Assembly (NCBI GenBank): GCA_964562455.1
Contig: CAZLTN010000017.1
Coordinates: 15,194 to 79,193 of the forward strand
DNA length: 64,000 bases
Direction of reading: 5' to 3'
Source of the DNA: Ravibacter sp964562455
Lineage (GTDB): Bacteria > Bacteroidota > Bacteroidia > Cytophagales > Spirosomataceae
In this document: piece after piece, positions 16,989 to 25,676 of the stretch
Numbering within the stretch: position 1 is the stretch's first letter
Layout of the letters: the number at the start of each line of letters is the position of its first letter
The notes under the pieces: model-generated
What the model was told of the DNA's origin: nothing
Databases searched by the model: none
Seen by the model: the letters and a program-made list of their open reading frames with translations, nothing else
Translations under genes and position numbers: made by a program

Positions 16989-17193
16989 ACTCCTTCTTCC
17001 CGGTTGTATTAATCCCGAAAGGGAGATAGAGGGGGCAAAAGCTAAGAAATGACGTAATCACGAATACAATGGCAAGTACCCCCAGTATAGCGGCCCAGGT
17101 ACCCGAAATCACATTGGTATAATAAAGTACCGCTATCGCTACGGCCACCAGTATGCGAAGCGTTTTGTCAAGCACACCCATATTCTTTTTCAT
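16984..17193 (-). CDS. DUF2892 (YgaP-like) small membrane protein
   Basis: This 69-residue protein has two membrane helices (about 12-27 and 33-50) and the family pattern KNMGVLDKTLRI near the start and FCPLYLPFGINT near the end. DUF2892 is the membrane part of YgaP-type rhodanese proteins and often lies beside single-domain rhodaneses, as here. It is probably involved in sulfur or redox handling at the inner membrane, though the reaction is not established. It is co-oriented with the rhodanese gene 28 bases upstream. Confidence 0.85.
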   Translation of the reverse strand: MKKNMGVLDKTLRILVAVAIAVLYYTNVISGTWAAILGVLAIVFVITSFLSFCPLYLPFGINTTGKKES

Positions 17194-17221
17194 AGGGAAG
17201 AAGTTAATGCGACATCAAACC

Positions 17222-17545
17222 TCATGCCTGCTGCTTAAGACATTGCAGGACATTGTGCCAGGTGCCGCCGTTGATAATATTTTGAAAACCATTTTGTTCG
17301 AGTATTCTTTTGGCTTGTCCGGCGCGGTTCCCGCTCAGGCAGAATACCACTATACCGGATTTCCCTTTGAACCGGGGCAGTTCGCCGGCAAGCCGGTCAA
17401 GGGGAATGTTGACAGCGCCTTTTACGCTTCCCGAGGCAAATTCTCCGGGGTTTCTGACGTCGACAAGCAAAGCGCCTTCCCGGATGGCTTCCGTTAATTT
17501 ACTATTGTCCGGAGCGCCGAATATATGCTTAAAAAAATCGAACAT
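17222..17545 (-). CDS. Single-domain rhodanese sulfurtransferase
   Basis: A frame is open from 17572, but a -7 box (TAACTTTG on the minus strand, 17577-17570) covers that start, so I choose the ATG at 17545 (107 residues). The rhodanese fold is clear: LLVDVRNPGEFASGSVKGA and the active-site loop CLSGNR with the catalytic Cys near residue 69. It carries sulfur as a persulfide between donors and acceptors in the cytoplasm. Together with DUF2892 downstream and a Crp/Fnr regulator nearby it forms a small sulfur/redox group seen elsewhere in Bacteroidota. A broken nuclease gene now separates it from the regulator. Confidence 0.85.
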   Translation of the reverse strand: MFDFFKHIFGAPDNSKLTEAIREGALLVDVRNPGEFASGSVKGAVNIPLDRLAGELPRFKGKSGIVVFCLSGNRAGQAKRILEQNGFQNIINGGTWHNVLQCLKQQA

Positions 17546-17569
17546 TTTGCTGGAGTTTTGATTGATGAA

Positions 17570-17577
17570 CAAAGTTA
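17570..17577 (-). promoter_or_regulatory. -7 box of the rhodanese gene
   Basis: The minus strand reads TAACTTTG, a match to TAnnTTTG, about 25 bases before the ATG at 17545. The -33 element is not clear. Confidence 0.4.
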
Positions 17578-17713
17578 AATAGAAGGAAGACCGTGTTCAG
17601 CTACTAATGTTACAGTATAAGAAAATATAATGACGGGAGGTATTGATTTTTTCGATTTGACATTTGCTTCTGTGTGATTTAGCTTTAAATCATGTACTGT
17701 ACTTTGGCTATTA

Positions 17714-18264
17714 ATGAAAGAAAAAAATCCATCCGGATCAGGCACCAGCGAGAGAGTCCGGCAGGCGGGTAAATACGATAAAATATGGCGGGAGAATATG
17801 CAGTCAGTATTGCCGGGCATTATAGAAAAAGTGCTGGGGATCAATATGAAAAAGTGCGAGGATCTTCCTCACAAGGTCCAGGTTACCCAACAGCGAGAGG
17901 CGGACTGGCTGAGCAAAGTCACTGATGAGAGTGGTCATACTTTTATTCGAATGGGAGTTTATCAGCAAACAGGTATTTGAAGCAATTGCGAATTATTATT
18001 CAATTACGTAGCTTAGCTATAAAATTTGACAAAGCAATGGAATCAGTAGCAAGTTTTTTTAAAGAGGAGAATGATCCGTTTTATATAAGGGGAGAAAGAA
18101 TAGGCTTGGAACGGGGAATGACTAAAAAGGAGTTTGAAAAGAACCTGGCGTTTACCCAGGCGCTTATCCGCGAAACAGAGTTCGATGATACGAAGGTCGC
18201 TGGATTAGTCGGAGTTACAAAAACATTTGTTGGCGAGGTGCGTAAACAAATGCAAGCCACCTGA
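17714..18264 (+). pseudogene. Broken Rpn/YhgA-like PD-(D/E)XK nuclease (transposase-like)
   Basis: Two adjoining frames together look like the two ends of one gene. The first (17714-17980, 88 residues) reads YDKIWRENMQSVLPGIIEKV and LPHKVQVTQQREADWL, like the N-terminus of the Rpn-type recombination-promoting nuclease family common in Bacteroidota. The second (17977-18264, other frame) reads ENDPFYIRGERIGLERG and ends with a helix-turn-like VAGLVGVTKTFVGEVRK, like that family's C-terminus. A full member is near 300 residues, so the middle with most of the nuclease core is missing and the frame shifts at about 17970. I call it a decayed gene; the family assignment is from memory of its pattern. 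Confidence 0.5.
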
Positions 18265-18291
18265 TACAGATTATTTTACACACCCGTGAAT

Positions 18292-18927
18292 TTAGCTTCT
18301 TTGCTGTGTCAACGTAATCCTGTTCCTCCCCAATTGCACAACCCCTTCTTCCTCTAACTGTTTTAACAACCTCGAAACGACAACCCTTGCAGTCCCGAGC
18401 TCGTTGGCAAGCTGCTCATGCGTCACCTGCAGGGTGCGCGATCCGGTCAATTCAGATTTCTTATGAAGCAGGCTCAGCAGCCGTTCGTCCACTTTTTTAA
18501 AGGCGATAGCATTGACCATGTCGAGTAATTCCTCGAAACGCTTGTGGTACAACCTGAAAATGTAGTCCAGCCACTGCGGATAATCCTTTATGAACAGCGA
18601 AACCTTATCGATCGGAAGGAAGAGGATTTCGGCATCTTCTTCGACCTCGGCTTTCACTTTGCTGGTTTCGTTATGCAATCCGCCGAGGAATGACATAATG
18701 CAGCTCTCCCCGCTTTTTATGTAATAGAGCAGGATCTCCCTTCCGTCTTCATCGGTCCTGATCACCTTGATACTCCCCTGGGTAACCAGCGGAATAGCCC
18801 TTATATAGGCATTTTCATTAAGGATGACGCTTCCCGCGGGATAGTTTTTCCGGACGCTGTATTTCTGAAGCTTTTCTACCAGCTCGGGAGAAGAGCTGAA
18901 TTCGGAGATGTGCATTAGGCTTTCCAT
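18292..18927 (-). CDS. Crp/Fnr-family transcriptional regulator
   Basis: The 211-residue protein has an N-terminal cyclic-nucleotide-binding-type beta-barrel (about 15-120; YPAGSVILNENAYIRAIPLV and DEDGREILLYYIKSGESCIM), a dimerisation helix (about 125-150) and a C-terminal winged helix (about 165-205) with recognition helix TARVVVSRLLKQLEEEG. There is no Cys cluster as in oxygen-sensing FNR, and the cAMP-contact residues of CRP are not conserved, so the signal is unknown. It lies near rhodanese and DUF2892 genes and could control them. It may also be the factor acting at the dyad upstream of the nitrite-reduction cluster; that is speculation. Confidence 0.85.
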   Translation of the reverse strand: MESLMHISEFSSSPELVEKLQKYSVRKNYPAGSVILNENAYIRAIPLVTQGSIKVIRTDEDGREILLYYIKSGESCIMSFLGGLHNETSKVKAEVEEDAEILFLPIDKVSLFIKDYPQWLDYIFRLYHKRFEELLDMVNAIAFKKVDERLLSLLHKKSELTGSRTLQVTHEQLANELGTARVVVSRLLKQLEEEGVVQLGRNRITLTQQRS

Positions 18928-19050
18928 GTTTGTAAAGATATGGGTTTCCCCGATTAATTGATCCGGCTGGTAATTTGGCGAACCGAAAATGATCAGCGCT
19001 TGTTATCTTGATTCAGGAATATAAGTGAGTGTACTTCTAAAATAACCAAT

Positions 19051-19647
19051 ATGCTTAAGCGTCCCATTTTCATATATACCGAGCTGAGTCCCAACCCCAA
19101 CTCCATGAAGTTTGTCCTTAACTTCGAGCTGGTACCAGACGGGCTTTCATTCGACTATCCTTCACATGCTTCGGCGCTGGAAGAAGGGAAAATTTCGCCT
19201 CTCGCTGCCGATCTTTTCCAGTTCCCGTTCGTTCAGAGGGTGTTTATCGCCAGCAACTTCATTACGCTGACAAAAGATGAACAGACACAGTGGGAAGAAG
19301 TGCTTCGCGATGTAAAAGCTTTTATCAAAATATACTTTGAAGAAGAACAGCCGGTCTTCGACCAATCGACCATATCGAAGAATACGGTAGTCGTTTCTGC
19401 AAATGAATCCGAAACAGTCCAGAAAATAAAGGCTGTACTGGATCAGTATGTGAGGCCTGCAGTAGAATCGGACGGCGGTGCGATTAATTTTCATTCATTT
19501 GACGAAGCAGACGGGAAAGTAAAAGTGCTGCTCCAGGGATCCTGCAGCGGATGCCCGTCGTCGACACTGACGCTGAAGGCCGGCATTGAAAACCTGCTGA
19601 CCAGGATGGTGCCCGGGGTAAAGGAAGTAGTAGCGGAAGGAGTTTGA
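19051..19647 (+). CDS. Nfu-type iron-sulfur cluster carrier
   Basis: The 198-residue protein has an N-terminal Nfu_N domain (about 8-95; TELSPNPNSMKFVLN) and a C-terminal NifU-like domain (about 115-195) with the cluster-binding pair GSCSGCPSS (CxxC) followed by LKAGIENLLTRMVPGV. It accepts a [4Fe-4S] cluster from the assembly machinery and passes it to target proteins in the cytoplasm. It is followed after 23 bases by a metallophosphoesterase gene. An IscA-type carrier is found separately at 43718. Confidence 0.9.
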   Translation: MLKRPIFIYTELSPNPNSMKFVLNFELVPDGLSFDYPSHASALEEGKISPLAADLFQFPFVQRVFIASNFITLTKDEQTQWEEVLRDVKAFIKIYFEEEQPVFDQSTISKNTVVVSANESETVQKIKAVLDQYVRPAVESDGGAINFHSFDEADGKVKVLLQGSCSGCPSSTLTLKAGIENLLTRMVPGVKEVVAEGV

Positions 19648-19670
19648 TCAGGCAGGAAATTTAGCAGGAA

Positions 19671-20927
19671 ATGAATTCCTTTTTCACGTTGATCTTACTG
19701 GCACTTTTTGTGTTGCTGGTAGACCGGTATGTATGGTCCGCTGTAAAATCGCTGATCCCTAAGGGAAAAAATGCCCTTCTTAAAACGGTTGCGCTGATTT
19801 ACTGGGGTTATACGGTAATCGCATTGTTCATTATAATGCTGTTTGTGGTTTTTCCGGAAGGGAAGCTTCCTCATAACATGCGTACGTTGTCCTTTGTTGT
19901 AATTGGCGTACCGTTGCTAGGCAAGCTTCTGACTATTTTTGTTTTGTCGCTGGATGACGTGCGGAGAGGAGTTTTGTGGATGTTCAGGTCGACAAGTAAG
20001 TTTGTTGACACCAGCAAGGAGACAACAGGTCAGCCCGTGATACCACGCTCCGAATTTCTTACCAAGACAGCCGCTGCTGCGGGGCTCGGCCTGGCCGGAA
20101 CGTTGGTTTTTGGAATATTGTCAGGCGCTTACGACTACAGGGTAAGAAGAGTACGGCTTGCGTTCAGGAATCTGCCGCGGAAGTTCGAAGGCATCAGGAT
20201 CCTGCAGCTCTCCGATATCCATACGGGGAGCTTTTACAATAAGAAAGCCGTCATGGGCGGAGTAGAGATGGCTCTGAACGAAAAGCCGGATCTGATCGTG
20301 TTTACAGGCGACCTGGTCAATGAACAATCATCTGAAGCGAAAGATTATGTCCCTGTTTTCAGGAAATTGCAAGCGCCGCTGGGTGTATATTCCGTGTTAG
20401 GAAATCATGACTATGGAGACTATCATAATTGGTCGGGCAAAGAGGCTAAAGAACAGAACTTTGCTGATATGATCGAGGCGCATAAGGCGTTGGGATGGGA
20501 TTTGCTTTTAGATGAAAACCGGGCCGTAACTGTAGACGGGGAGTCGATCGGACTCATAGGCGTTCAGAATTGGGGAGGAGGGCGTTTTGCAAAATACGGC
20601 AATCTCGGAAAGGCAGTTCAGCGTTCGGACGACTATCCTGTAAAAATATTGCTTTCCCACGATCCGAGCCATTGGGACCTGCAGGTGAAACCAGAACAGC
20701 CCTCCATCGACCTGATGCTGGCCGGGCATACGCATGGCATGCAGTTTGGTGTAGAGATACCCGGCTTCCGCTGGAGCCCTGCACAGTATAATTATAAGCA
20801 TTGGGCAGGTCTGTACCAGGATAAAGATCAATACCTGTATGTAAACCGCGGGTTCGGTTTTATCGGTTACCCGGGAAGAGTAGGGATTCTGCCGGAAATT
20901 ACGGTGATAGAATTGGTAAGAGGGTAG
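19671..20927 (+). CDS. Membrane-anchored metallophosphoesterase
   Basis: The 418-residue protein starts with membrane helices (about 5-20, 36-60, 75-93 and a further one near 135-150) and then a calcineurin-like phosphoesterase domain facing the other side. The metal motifs are all present: LSDIHTG, FTGDLVN, GNHDYGDY, LLSHDPSH and LAGHTHGMQFG. The arrangement is that of YkuE/YaeI-type enzymes, some of which cleave UDP-2,3-diacylglucosamine or related lipids; the substrate here is not known. The downstream gene is separated by a likely promoter at 20931-20938. Confidence 0.85.
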   Translation: MNSFFTLILLALFVLLVDRYVWSAVKSLIPKGKNALLKTVALIYWGYTVIALFIIMLFVVFPEGKLPHNMRTLSFVVIGVPLLGKLLTIFVLSLDDVRRGVLWMFRSTSKFVDTSKETTGQPVIPRSEFLTKTAAAAGLGLAGTLVFGILSGAYDYRVRRVRLAFRNLPRKFEGIRILQLSDIHTGSFYNKKAVMGGVEMALNEKPDLIVFTGDLVNEQSSEAKDYVPVFRKLQAPLGVYSVLGNHDYGDYHNWSGKEAKEQNFADMIEAHKALGWDLLLDENRAVTVDGESIGLIGVQNWGGGRFAKYGNLGKAVQRSDDYPVKILLSHDPSHWDLQVKPEQPSIDLMLAGHTHGMQFGVEIPGFRWSPAQYNYKHWAGLYQDKDQYLYVNRGFGFIGYPGRVGILPEITVIELVRG

Positions 20928-20930
20928 TAG

Positions 20931-20938
20931 TATTTTTG
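20931..20938 (+). promoter_or_regulatory. Possible -7 box for the small basic secreted protein
   Basis: TATTTTTG matches TAnnTTTG about 70 bases before the ATG at 21012. The nearest upstream TTG (20913-20915) is spaced 15 bases, shorter than the optimum. Confidence 0.35.
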
Positions 20939-21011
20939 CGCGACAGCCGGTAAACTAAAATCCCGTACCTGACGTTATCATCCGACAGTTGCATTTTACG
21001 TATTGAAGGTT

Positions 21012-21230
21012 ATGAAAAAAATCTTGTTTCTTTTTGTACTCATTTTCATTTCAGGTAGTAACTGGGCCGCCGGCGGCGTTGTATCTGTAGCCGGTCAGTC
21101 TTCTATTGAGATTGGCATGAAACCGGAGATTGGCAAAAGGAAGAAAAACAAAGGTTATAAAAAACCTAAAAAGAAGAAATTTCTTGGGATCTTCAAGCGG
21201 AAGAGTTCCTGCGATTGCCCCAAGCACTGA
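21012..21230 (+). CDS. Very small Lys-rich secreted protein
   Basis: A TTG at 21003 is in frame, but the ATG at 21012 gives a classic signal peptide (MKKILFLFVLIFISGSNWAA). The mature peptide of about 50 residues is extremely basic (a KRKKNKGYKKPKKKK-type stretch) and ends in CDCPKH. I know no family name, though short Lys-rich exported peptides of this kind are seen in Bacteroidota. It could bind nucleic acid, anionic polysaccharide or membrane, or be the processed remnant of a structural factor; the sequence does not decide. It is monocistronic, before gcvP. Confidence 0.55.
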   Translation: MKKILFLFVLIFISGSNWAAGGVVSVAGQSSIEIGMKPEIGKRKKNKGYKKPKKKKFLGIFKRKSSCDCPKH

Positions 21231-21309
21231 TTTTACGACCTGGTTTACAGGATCTGTCAGCTCATTTTAACCGTTGGTTTCCGGCACTGGAAAGTTGACG
21301 GTTTTTTTG

Positions 21310-21317
21310 TACTTTTG
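21310..21317 (+). promoter_or_regulatory. -7 box for gcvP
   Basis: TACTTTTG matches TAnnTTTG and lies 58 bases before the gcvP ATG at 21376. A TTG at the ideal -33 spacing is not present. It lies inside the longer open frame that begins at 21274, arguing against that upstream start. Confidence 0.45.
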
Positions 21318-21375
21318 CGGGCCGGCAAGCAAGACTGTTTGTCGTGAAAAAAGGGGCACTAGCACTTTTCAACAA

Positions 21376-24264
21376 ATGAAAATCAACCTGCACGAAACCG
21401 AAAGGTTTGAGAAAAGACACCATGGTAAATCGGCTTCCGAGACAGAAGAAATGCTCGGGATTCTTGGCGTAAAGTCTGTCGACGAACTGATTGATCAGAC
21501 CGTACCCGCCCACATTCGCCTTAAACAACCCCTGTCGCTGCCTTCCGGCGTATCCGAACAGGTATTTCTGACTGAGTTTAAGCGGATTGCCAAAATGAAC
21601 GCCGTTTTAAAATCATATATCGGAACGGGCTATTACGATACGATTGTTCCGAACGTGATCCTCAGGAATATACTCGAAAACCCGGCATGGTACACAGCGT
21701 ATACACCCTATCAGGCGGAGATTGCCCAGGGCAGGCTCGAAATGCTGCTGAATTTCCAGACAGTAATTATTGATCTGACCGGGATGGAAATTGCCAATGC
21801 CTCGCTGCTCGATGAAGGAACAGGCGCTGCTGAGGCGATGACCATGACCTACTCCCTTCGCCCCGCAGACAGGAAACAGGCTTTTAAGTTTTTTGTTTCC
21901 GGGCAGGTGCACCCGCAAACCATCGATGTGCTGATAACCAGGTCGGAGCCCCTCGGCATTGAAGTGGTGGTAGGAGATTATAAAGAAATGGATCTTTCCA
22001 ATCCTGCCTGGTATGGCGTGCTTTTGCAGTATCCGGGTACAGACGGACGGGTGGAGGATTATACCGGCTTTATTTCATCGGCACATGAGAATGGGATCCA
22101 GGTTGCGGTTGCAGCTGATCTGCTGAGCCTGGCACTTTTGAAATCGCCCGGCGAAATGGGCGCCGACGTAGTAGTAGGTTCTGCCCAGAGGCTGGGCGTA
22201 CCCATGGGTTTTGGAGGGCCGCATGCAGGTTTTTTCGCAGCAAAGGAGATTCATAAAAGGCATATACCGGGACGTATTATAGGGGCCACCGTCGATGCGG
22301 AGGGAAACCGCGCGCTTAGAATGGCGCTTCAGACAAGGGAACAGCACATCCGCCGTGAGAAGGCGACTTCCAACATCTGTACGGCGCAGGTGTTGCTGGC
22401 GGTTATGTCGGGGGCATATGCGGTTTATCACGGGCCCGAAGGACTTAAAGCGATAGCTTCCCGTATACATGGTTTTGCCACCTTATTCGCCGATACGGTA
22501 AAAAAATTCGGGTACAAGGTGCTGCATGACAACTTTTTTGACACCGTTACAGTCCAGACGCCGTTTGCCAAAAGGCTCAGGGAGGAATCTGTAAAATGGG
22601 GCCTGAACCTACGGCATTATCCTTTTCCCGACACCCGGATAGGTATATCGTTCGATGAGACGAAGACTTTCCAGGATGTTATTGACCTGCTCAACCTGTT
22701 TGCAGACACCGCTGCATTCCAGGGAGAGCTGGAAATCGGCGATGAAGTCGAGTCTGCTTTACCCGGCGCTCTGCTTAGGGAAACAGAATATCTCAAACAT
22801 CCGGTATTTAACTCCTATCATACGGAGCATGAAATGTTGAGGTATCTTAAGTCACTGGAAAGCAAGGATTTATCGCTTGTTCATTCTATGATCTCACTGG
22901 GTAGCTGCACCATGAAGCTGAATGCAACTGCTGAAATGATACCGGTTACCTGGCCTGAACTGGCCAATATCCACCCCTTTGTCCCGGCCGGCCAGGTAAA
23001 AGGATACCAGCGTATAACAGGGCAGCTCGATGAGTGGCTATCTGCCATTACCGGCTTTGCAAAAGTCTCTCTTCAGCCTAATTCAGGTGCTCAGGGAGAG
23101 TATGCAGGCCTGATGGCTATCCGCAGGTGGCATCTGAGCAGGGGAGAGGGACACCGGAATGTGGCGCTTATACCGGCGTCCGCTCACGGGACAAACCCTG
23201 CGTCAGCCGTTATGGCAGGCATGAAAGTGGTAGTTACAAAGTGTGACGAGAGAGGGAATATCGACGTTGAGGATCTCAGGGCGAATGCCGAAAAATATAG
23301 CGGCGAGCTCGCAGCTTTGATGGTGACCTATCCGTCTACCTACGGCGTATATGAAGAGAGCATCAAAGAAATCTGCGAATTGATTCATTCGCACGGCGGA
23401 CAGGTTTATATGGATGGCGCCAATATGAACGCGCAGGTAGGGCTCACCAGTCCGGGTACGATCGGGGCTGACGTCTGTCATCTCAACCTGCACAAGACGT
23501 TTTGCATTCCTCATGGCGGCGGTGGCCCCGGGGTAGGGCCGATCGGGGTAGCGGAGCACCTGGTGCCTTTTTTACCCGGTCATGTTGATCCCGGTGCGGA
23601 GGAGTCGAAAAATAAGCCGGCTGGGGCGGTGTCTGCCGCAGCTTTCGGAAGTGCCAGTATATTGCCGATTTCGTATGCCTATATTGTGATGATGGGAGGC
23701 GAGGGACTTACGAATGCTACTAAAAATGCAATCCTGAACGCCAATTATGTCAAAACAAGGCTGGAAGCCCATTATCCGATTCTTTATACCGGGGCAAACG
23801 GAAGGTGCGCGCATGAGATGATAGTAGACTGCCGGCCGTTTAAAGCCGCGGGAGTGGAAGCGGAAGATCTCGCCAAGCGATTGATGGATTACGGTTTCCA
23901 TTCTCCGACCTTGTCGTTTCCTGTTGCCGGAACACTTATGATCGAACCGACCGAGTCGGAATCCAAGGCAGAACTGGACAGGTTCTGTGAAGCTATGATT
24001 TCGATCCGTAAAGAAATAAGAGAAATAGAGGAAGGGCTGGCAGACAAATCGGATAATGTTCTGAAGCGGGCTCCCCATACCTCCAGGGTAGTTCTGACTG
24101 AAGACTGGAACAGGCCCTATTCCAGGGAAAAAGCGGTTTTCCCGCTTCCGTACCTCCGTTTCAGGAAGTTTTGGCCGAGCGTCAGCAGGGTTGATAATGC
24201 CTATGGCGATCGCAACCTGATATGCGCGTGTATCCCGACGGAAGAATATGCTGAAACAGAGTAA
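21376..24264 (+). CDS. gcvP: Glycine dehydrogenase (decarboxylating), P-protein of glycine cleavage
   Basis: The open frame extends up to 21274, but the conserved start MKINLHETERFEKRH and a -7 box between the two place it at ATG 21376, giving 962 residues, the normal length of the fused long form. The first half holds the N-terminal aminotransferase-like domain; the second half carries the pyridoxal-phosphate Lys (about residue 707 in HLNLHKTFCIPHGGG). P-protein decarboxylates glycine and transfers the aminomethyl group to lipoylated H-protein. The T-protein gene gcvT lies at 36955-38034, not adjacent, and gcvH is not in the window. tyrS follows after 29 bases. Confidence 0.97.
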   Translation: MKINLHETERFEKRHHGKSASETEEMLGILGVKSVDELIDQTVPAHIRLKQPLSLPSGVSEQVFLTEFKRIAKMNAVLKSYIGTGYYDTIVPNVILRNILENPAWYTAYTPYQAEIAQGRLEMLLNFQTVIIDLTGMEIANASLLDEGTGAAEAMTMTYSLRPADRKQAFKFFVSGQVHPQTIDVLITRSEPLGIEVVVGDYKEMDLSNPAWYGVLLQYPGTDGRVEDYTGFISSAHENGIQVAVAADLLSLALLKSPGEMGADVVVGSAQRLGVPMGFGGPHAGFFAAKEIHKRHIPGRIIGATVDAEGNRALRMALQTREQHIRREKATSNICTAQVLLAVMSGAYAVYHGPEGLKAIASRIHGFATLFADTVKKFGYKVLHDNFFDTVTVQTPFAKRLREESVKWGLNLRHYPFPDTRIGISFDETKTFQDVIDLLNLFADTAAFQGELEIGDEVESALPGALLRETEYLKHPVFNSYHTEHEMLRYLKSLESKDLSLVHSMISLGSCTMKLNATAEMIPVTWPELANIHPFVPAGQVKGYQRITGQLDEWLSAITGFAKVSLQPNSGAQGEYAGLMAIRRWHLSRGEGHRNVALIPASAHGTNPASAVMAGMKVVVTKCDERGNIDVEDLRANAEKYSGELAALMVTYPSTYGVYEESIKEICELIHSHGGQVYMDGANMNAQVGLTSPGTIGADVCHLNLHKTFCIPHGGGGPGVGPIGVAEHLVPFLPGHVDPGAEESKNKPAGAVSAAAFGSASILPISYAYIVMMGGEGLTNATKNAILNANYVKTRLEAHYPILYTGANGRCAHEMIVDCRPFKAAGVEAEDLAKRLMDYGFHSPTLSFPVAGTLMIEPTESESKAELDRFCEAMISIRKEIREIEEGLADKSDNVLKRAPHTSRVVLTEDWNRPYSREKAVFPLPYLRFRKFWPSVSRVDNAYGDRNLICACIPTEEYAETE

Positions 24265-24293
24265 AAGCGCTTTTAACAGACAGTTTGAATATA

Positions 24294-25598
24294 ATGCCTA
24301 TTAATTTTTTAGAAGAGTTGCGCTGGCGCGGTATGCTGCAGGATATCATGCCGGGAACAGAGGAGTTGTTGAATAAAGAAAAAGTATCGGGGTATATCGG
24401 TTTTGATCCGACCGCATCTTCCCTTCATATCGGTAACCTGGCTACTATCATGCTCCTCGTTCATCTCCAGAGAGCGGGCCACAAGCCCTATGCGCTGATT
24501 GGGGGAGCAACGGGCATGATCGGGGATCCTTCTTTTAAGGCCGCCGAAAGGTCTTTTCTTTCGGAGGAAACACTGGCCGTGAACCAGGAAGGGATCCGGA
24601 AGCAGCTGATGCATTTCCTGGATTTCGAATCGGGTGAAAATGCGGCCGTAATGGTTAATAACTATGACTGGTTCAAGGATATGGGCTTTCTCCGGTTTTT
24701 ACGGGAAGCGGGCAAGTATCTCAGTGTTAACTATATGATGTCCAAAGACTCGGTTAGGAAACGCCTTGAAACAGGAATTTCTTTCACGGAGTTTTCTTAC
24801 CAGTTGCTCCAGGGATATGACTTTTACCACTTGTATAAGGAATACAATGTGCGGCTGCAGATGGGCGGCTCCGACCAGTGGGGCAATATTACGACCGGTA
24901 CGGAAATAATCCGCAGAAAAGAAGGGGACGAGGAGGGTTATTTCAAGGCGTATGCGCTTACTACGCCGTTGGTAACTAAGGCGGATGGTACCAAATTCGG
25001 AAAAAGCGAAGGTGGAAATATATGGCTGGACCCGCAAAGGACCTCTCCTTACGAGTTCTACCAGTTCTGGCTCAACCAGTCGGATGAAGACTCGCACAGG
25101 CTGCTGAGGGTATTCACTTTGCTGAGCAGGGAGGAAATAGAGCGGCTGGAGGAAGAACATGCGGGAGCTCCGCATCTCCGCATTATGCAGAAGGCGCTGG
25201 CCAGGGATGTTACGACCAGGGTTCATTCCGGGAAAGATTACGAGCTGGCCGTTAAAGCTTCGGAGGTGCTTTTCGGAAAGGCTACTCTTGAAACGCTGAA
25301 AAGCATTGATGCTGCGGACTTCGAGACTATCTTCGACGGAGTTCCTCAAAGTACTGTTTTGCGCAGCGCCTGGAATGAAACAGCAAATGTGCTCGACCTG
25401 ATCTCTGTAGCTACAGGCCTGGAGATTTATCCGTCGAAGGGAGAGGCCCGCAGGGCTATCCAGCAAAACGCGGTCAGTATCAATAAAACCAGGGTTACGT
25501 CGCCGGAACAGGCATTGTCCGACTTTGAATTACTGCAGAACCAGTTCCTGCTGGTTTCAAAAGGAAAGAAAAACCACCTGATAAAAATAGAGGATTAG
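24294..25598 (+). CDS. tyrS: Tyrosyl-tRNA synthetase
   Basis: A TTG codon at 24285 is in frame, but the ATG at 24294 (MPINFLEELRWRGMLQDI) gives the family N-terminus and a 434-residue protein. Class I signatures are seen: the HIGH-type motif LHIGN near residue 46, the Tyr-binding region YQLLQGYDF and GGSDQWGNI, and the KMSKS-type loop KFGKS. The C-terminal S4 RNA-binding domain (about 360-430; YPSKGEARRAIQQNAVSINK) is complete. It charges tRNA-Tyr in the cytoplasm. It follows gcvP closely and may share its transcript. Confidence 0.97.
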   Translation: MPINFLEELRWRGMLQDIMPGTEELLNKEKVSGYIGFDPTASSLHIGNLATIMLLVHLQRAGHKPYALIGGATGMIGDPSFKAAERSFLSEETLAVNQEGIRKQLMHFLDFESGENAAVMVNNYDWFKDMGFLRFLREAGKYLSVNYMMSKDSVRKRLETGISFTEFSYQLLQGYDFYHLYKEYNVRLQMGGSDQWGNITTGTEIIRRKEGDEEGYFKAYALTTPLVTKADGTKFGKSEGGNIWLDPQRTSPYEFYQFWLNQSDEDSHRLLRVFTLLSREEIERLEEEHAGAPHLRIMQKALARDVTTRVHSGKDYELAVKASEVLFGKATLETLKSIDAADFETIFDGVPQSTVLRSAWNETANVLDLISVATGLEIYPSKGEARRAIQQNAVSINKTRVTSPEQALSDFELLQNQFLLVSKGKKNHLIKIED

Positions 25599-25621
25599 CC
25601 GGGAGTGAAATTTATTCCCGG
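25599..25621 (+). terminator. Weak hairpin after tyrS
   Basis: CCGGGA (25599-25604) pairs with TCCCGG (25616-25621) over an 11-base loop, followed by TTATTG. The stem is short and there is no strong T-run. Confidence 0.3.
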
Positions 25622-25676
25622 TTATTGCTGCCTGGAAAATGGTTGGATATGAACATGTTTACTATGACATCAGTTT

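Noticed and set aside
17675..17692. TGATTTA-GCTT-TAAATCA as an FNR box
   Set aside because: The arms are perfect, but the spacing does not match TTGAT-N4-ATCAA. It may be only a small hairpin between divergent units.
21231..21375. Glycine riboswitch before gcvP
   Set aside because: The gap is only about 145 bases, and I see no tandem aptamer-like pairing; the leader after the -7 box is about 50 bases.
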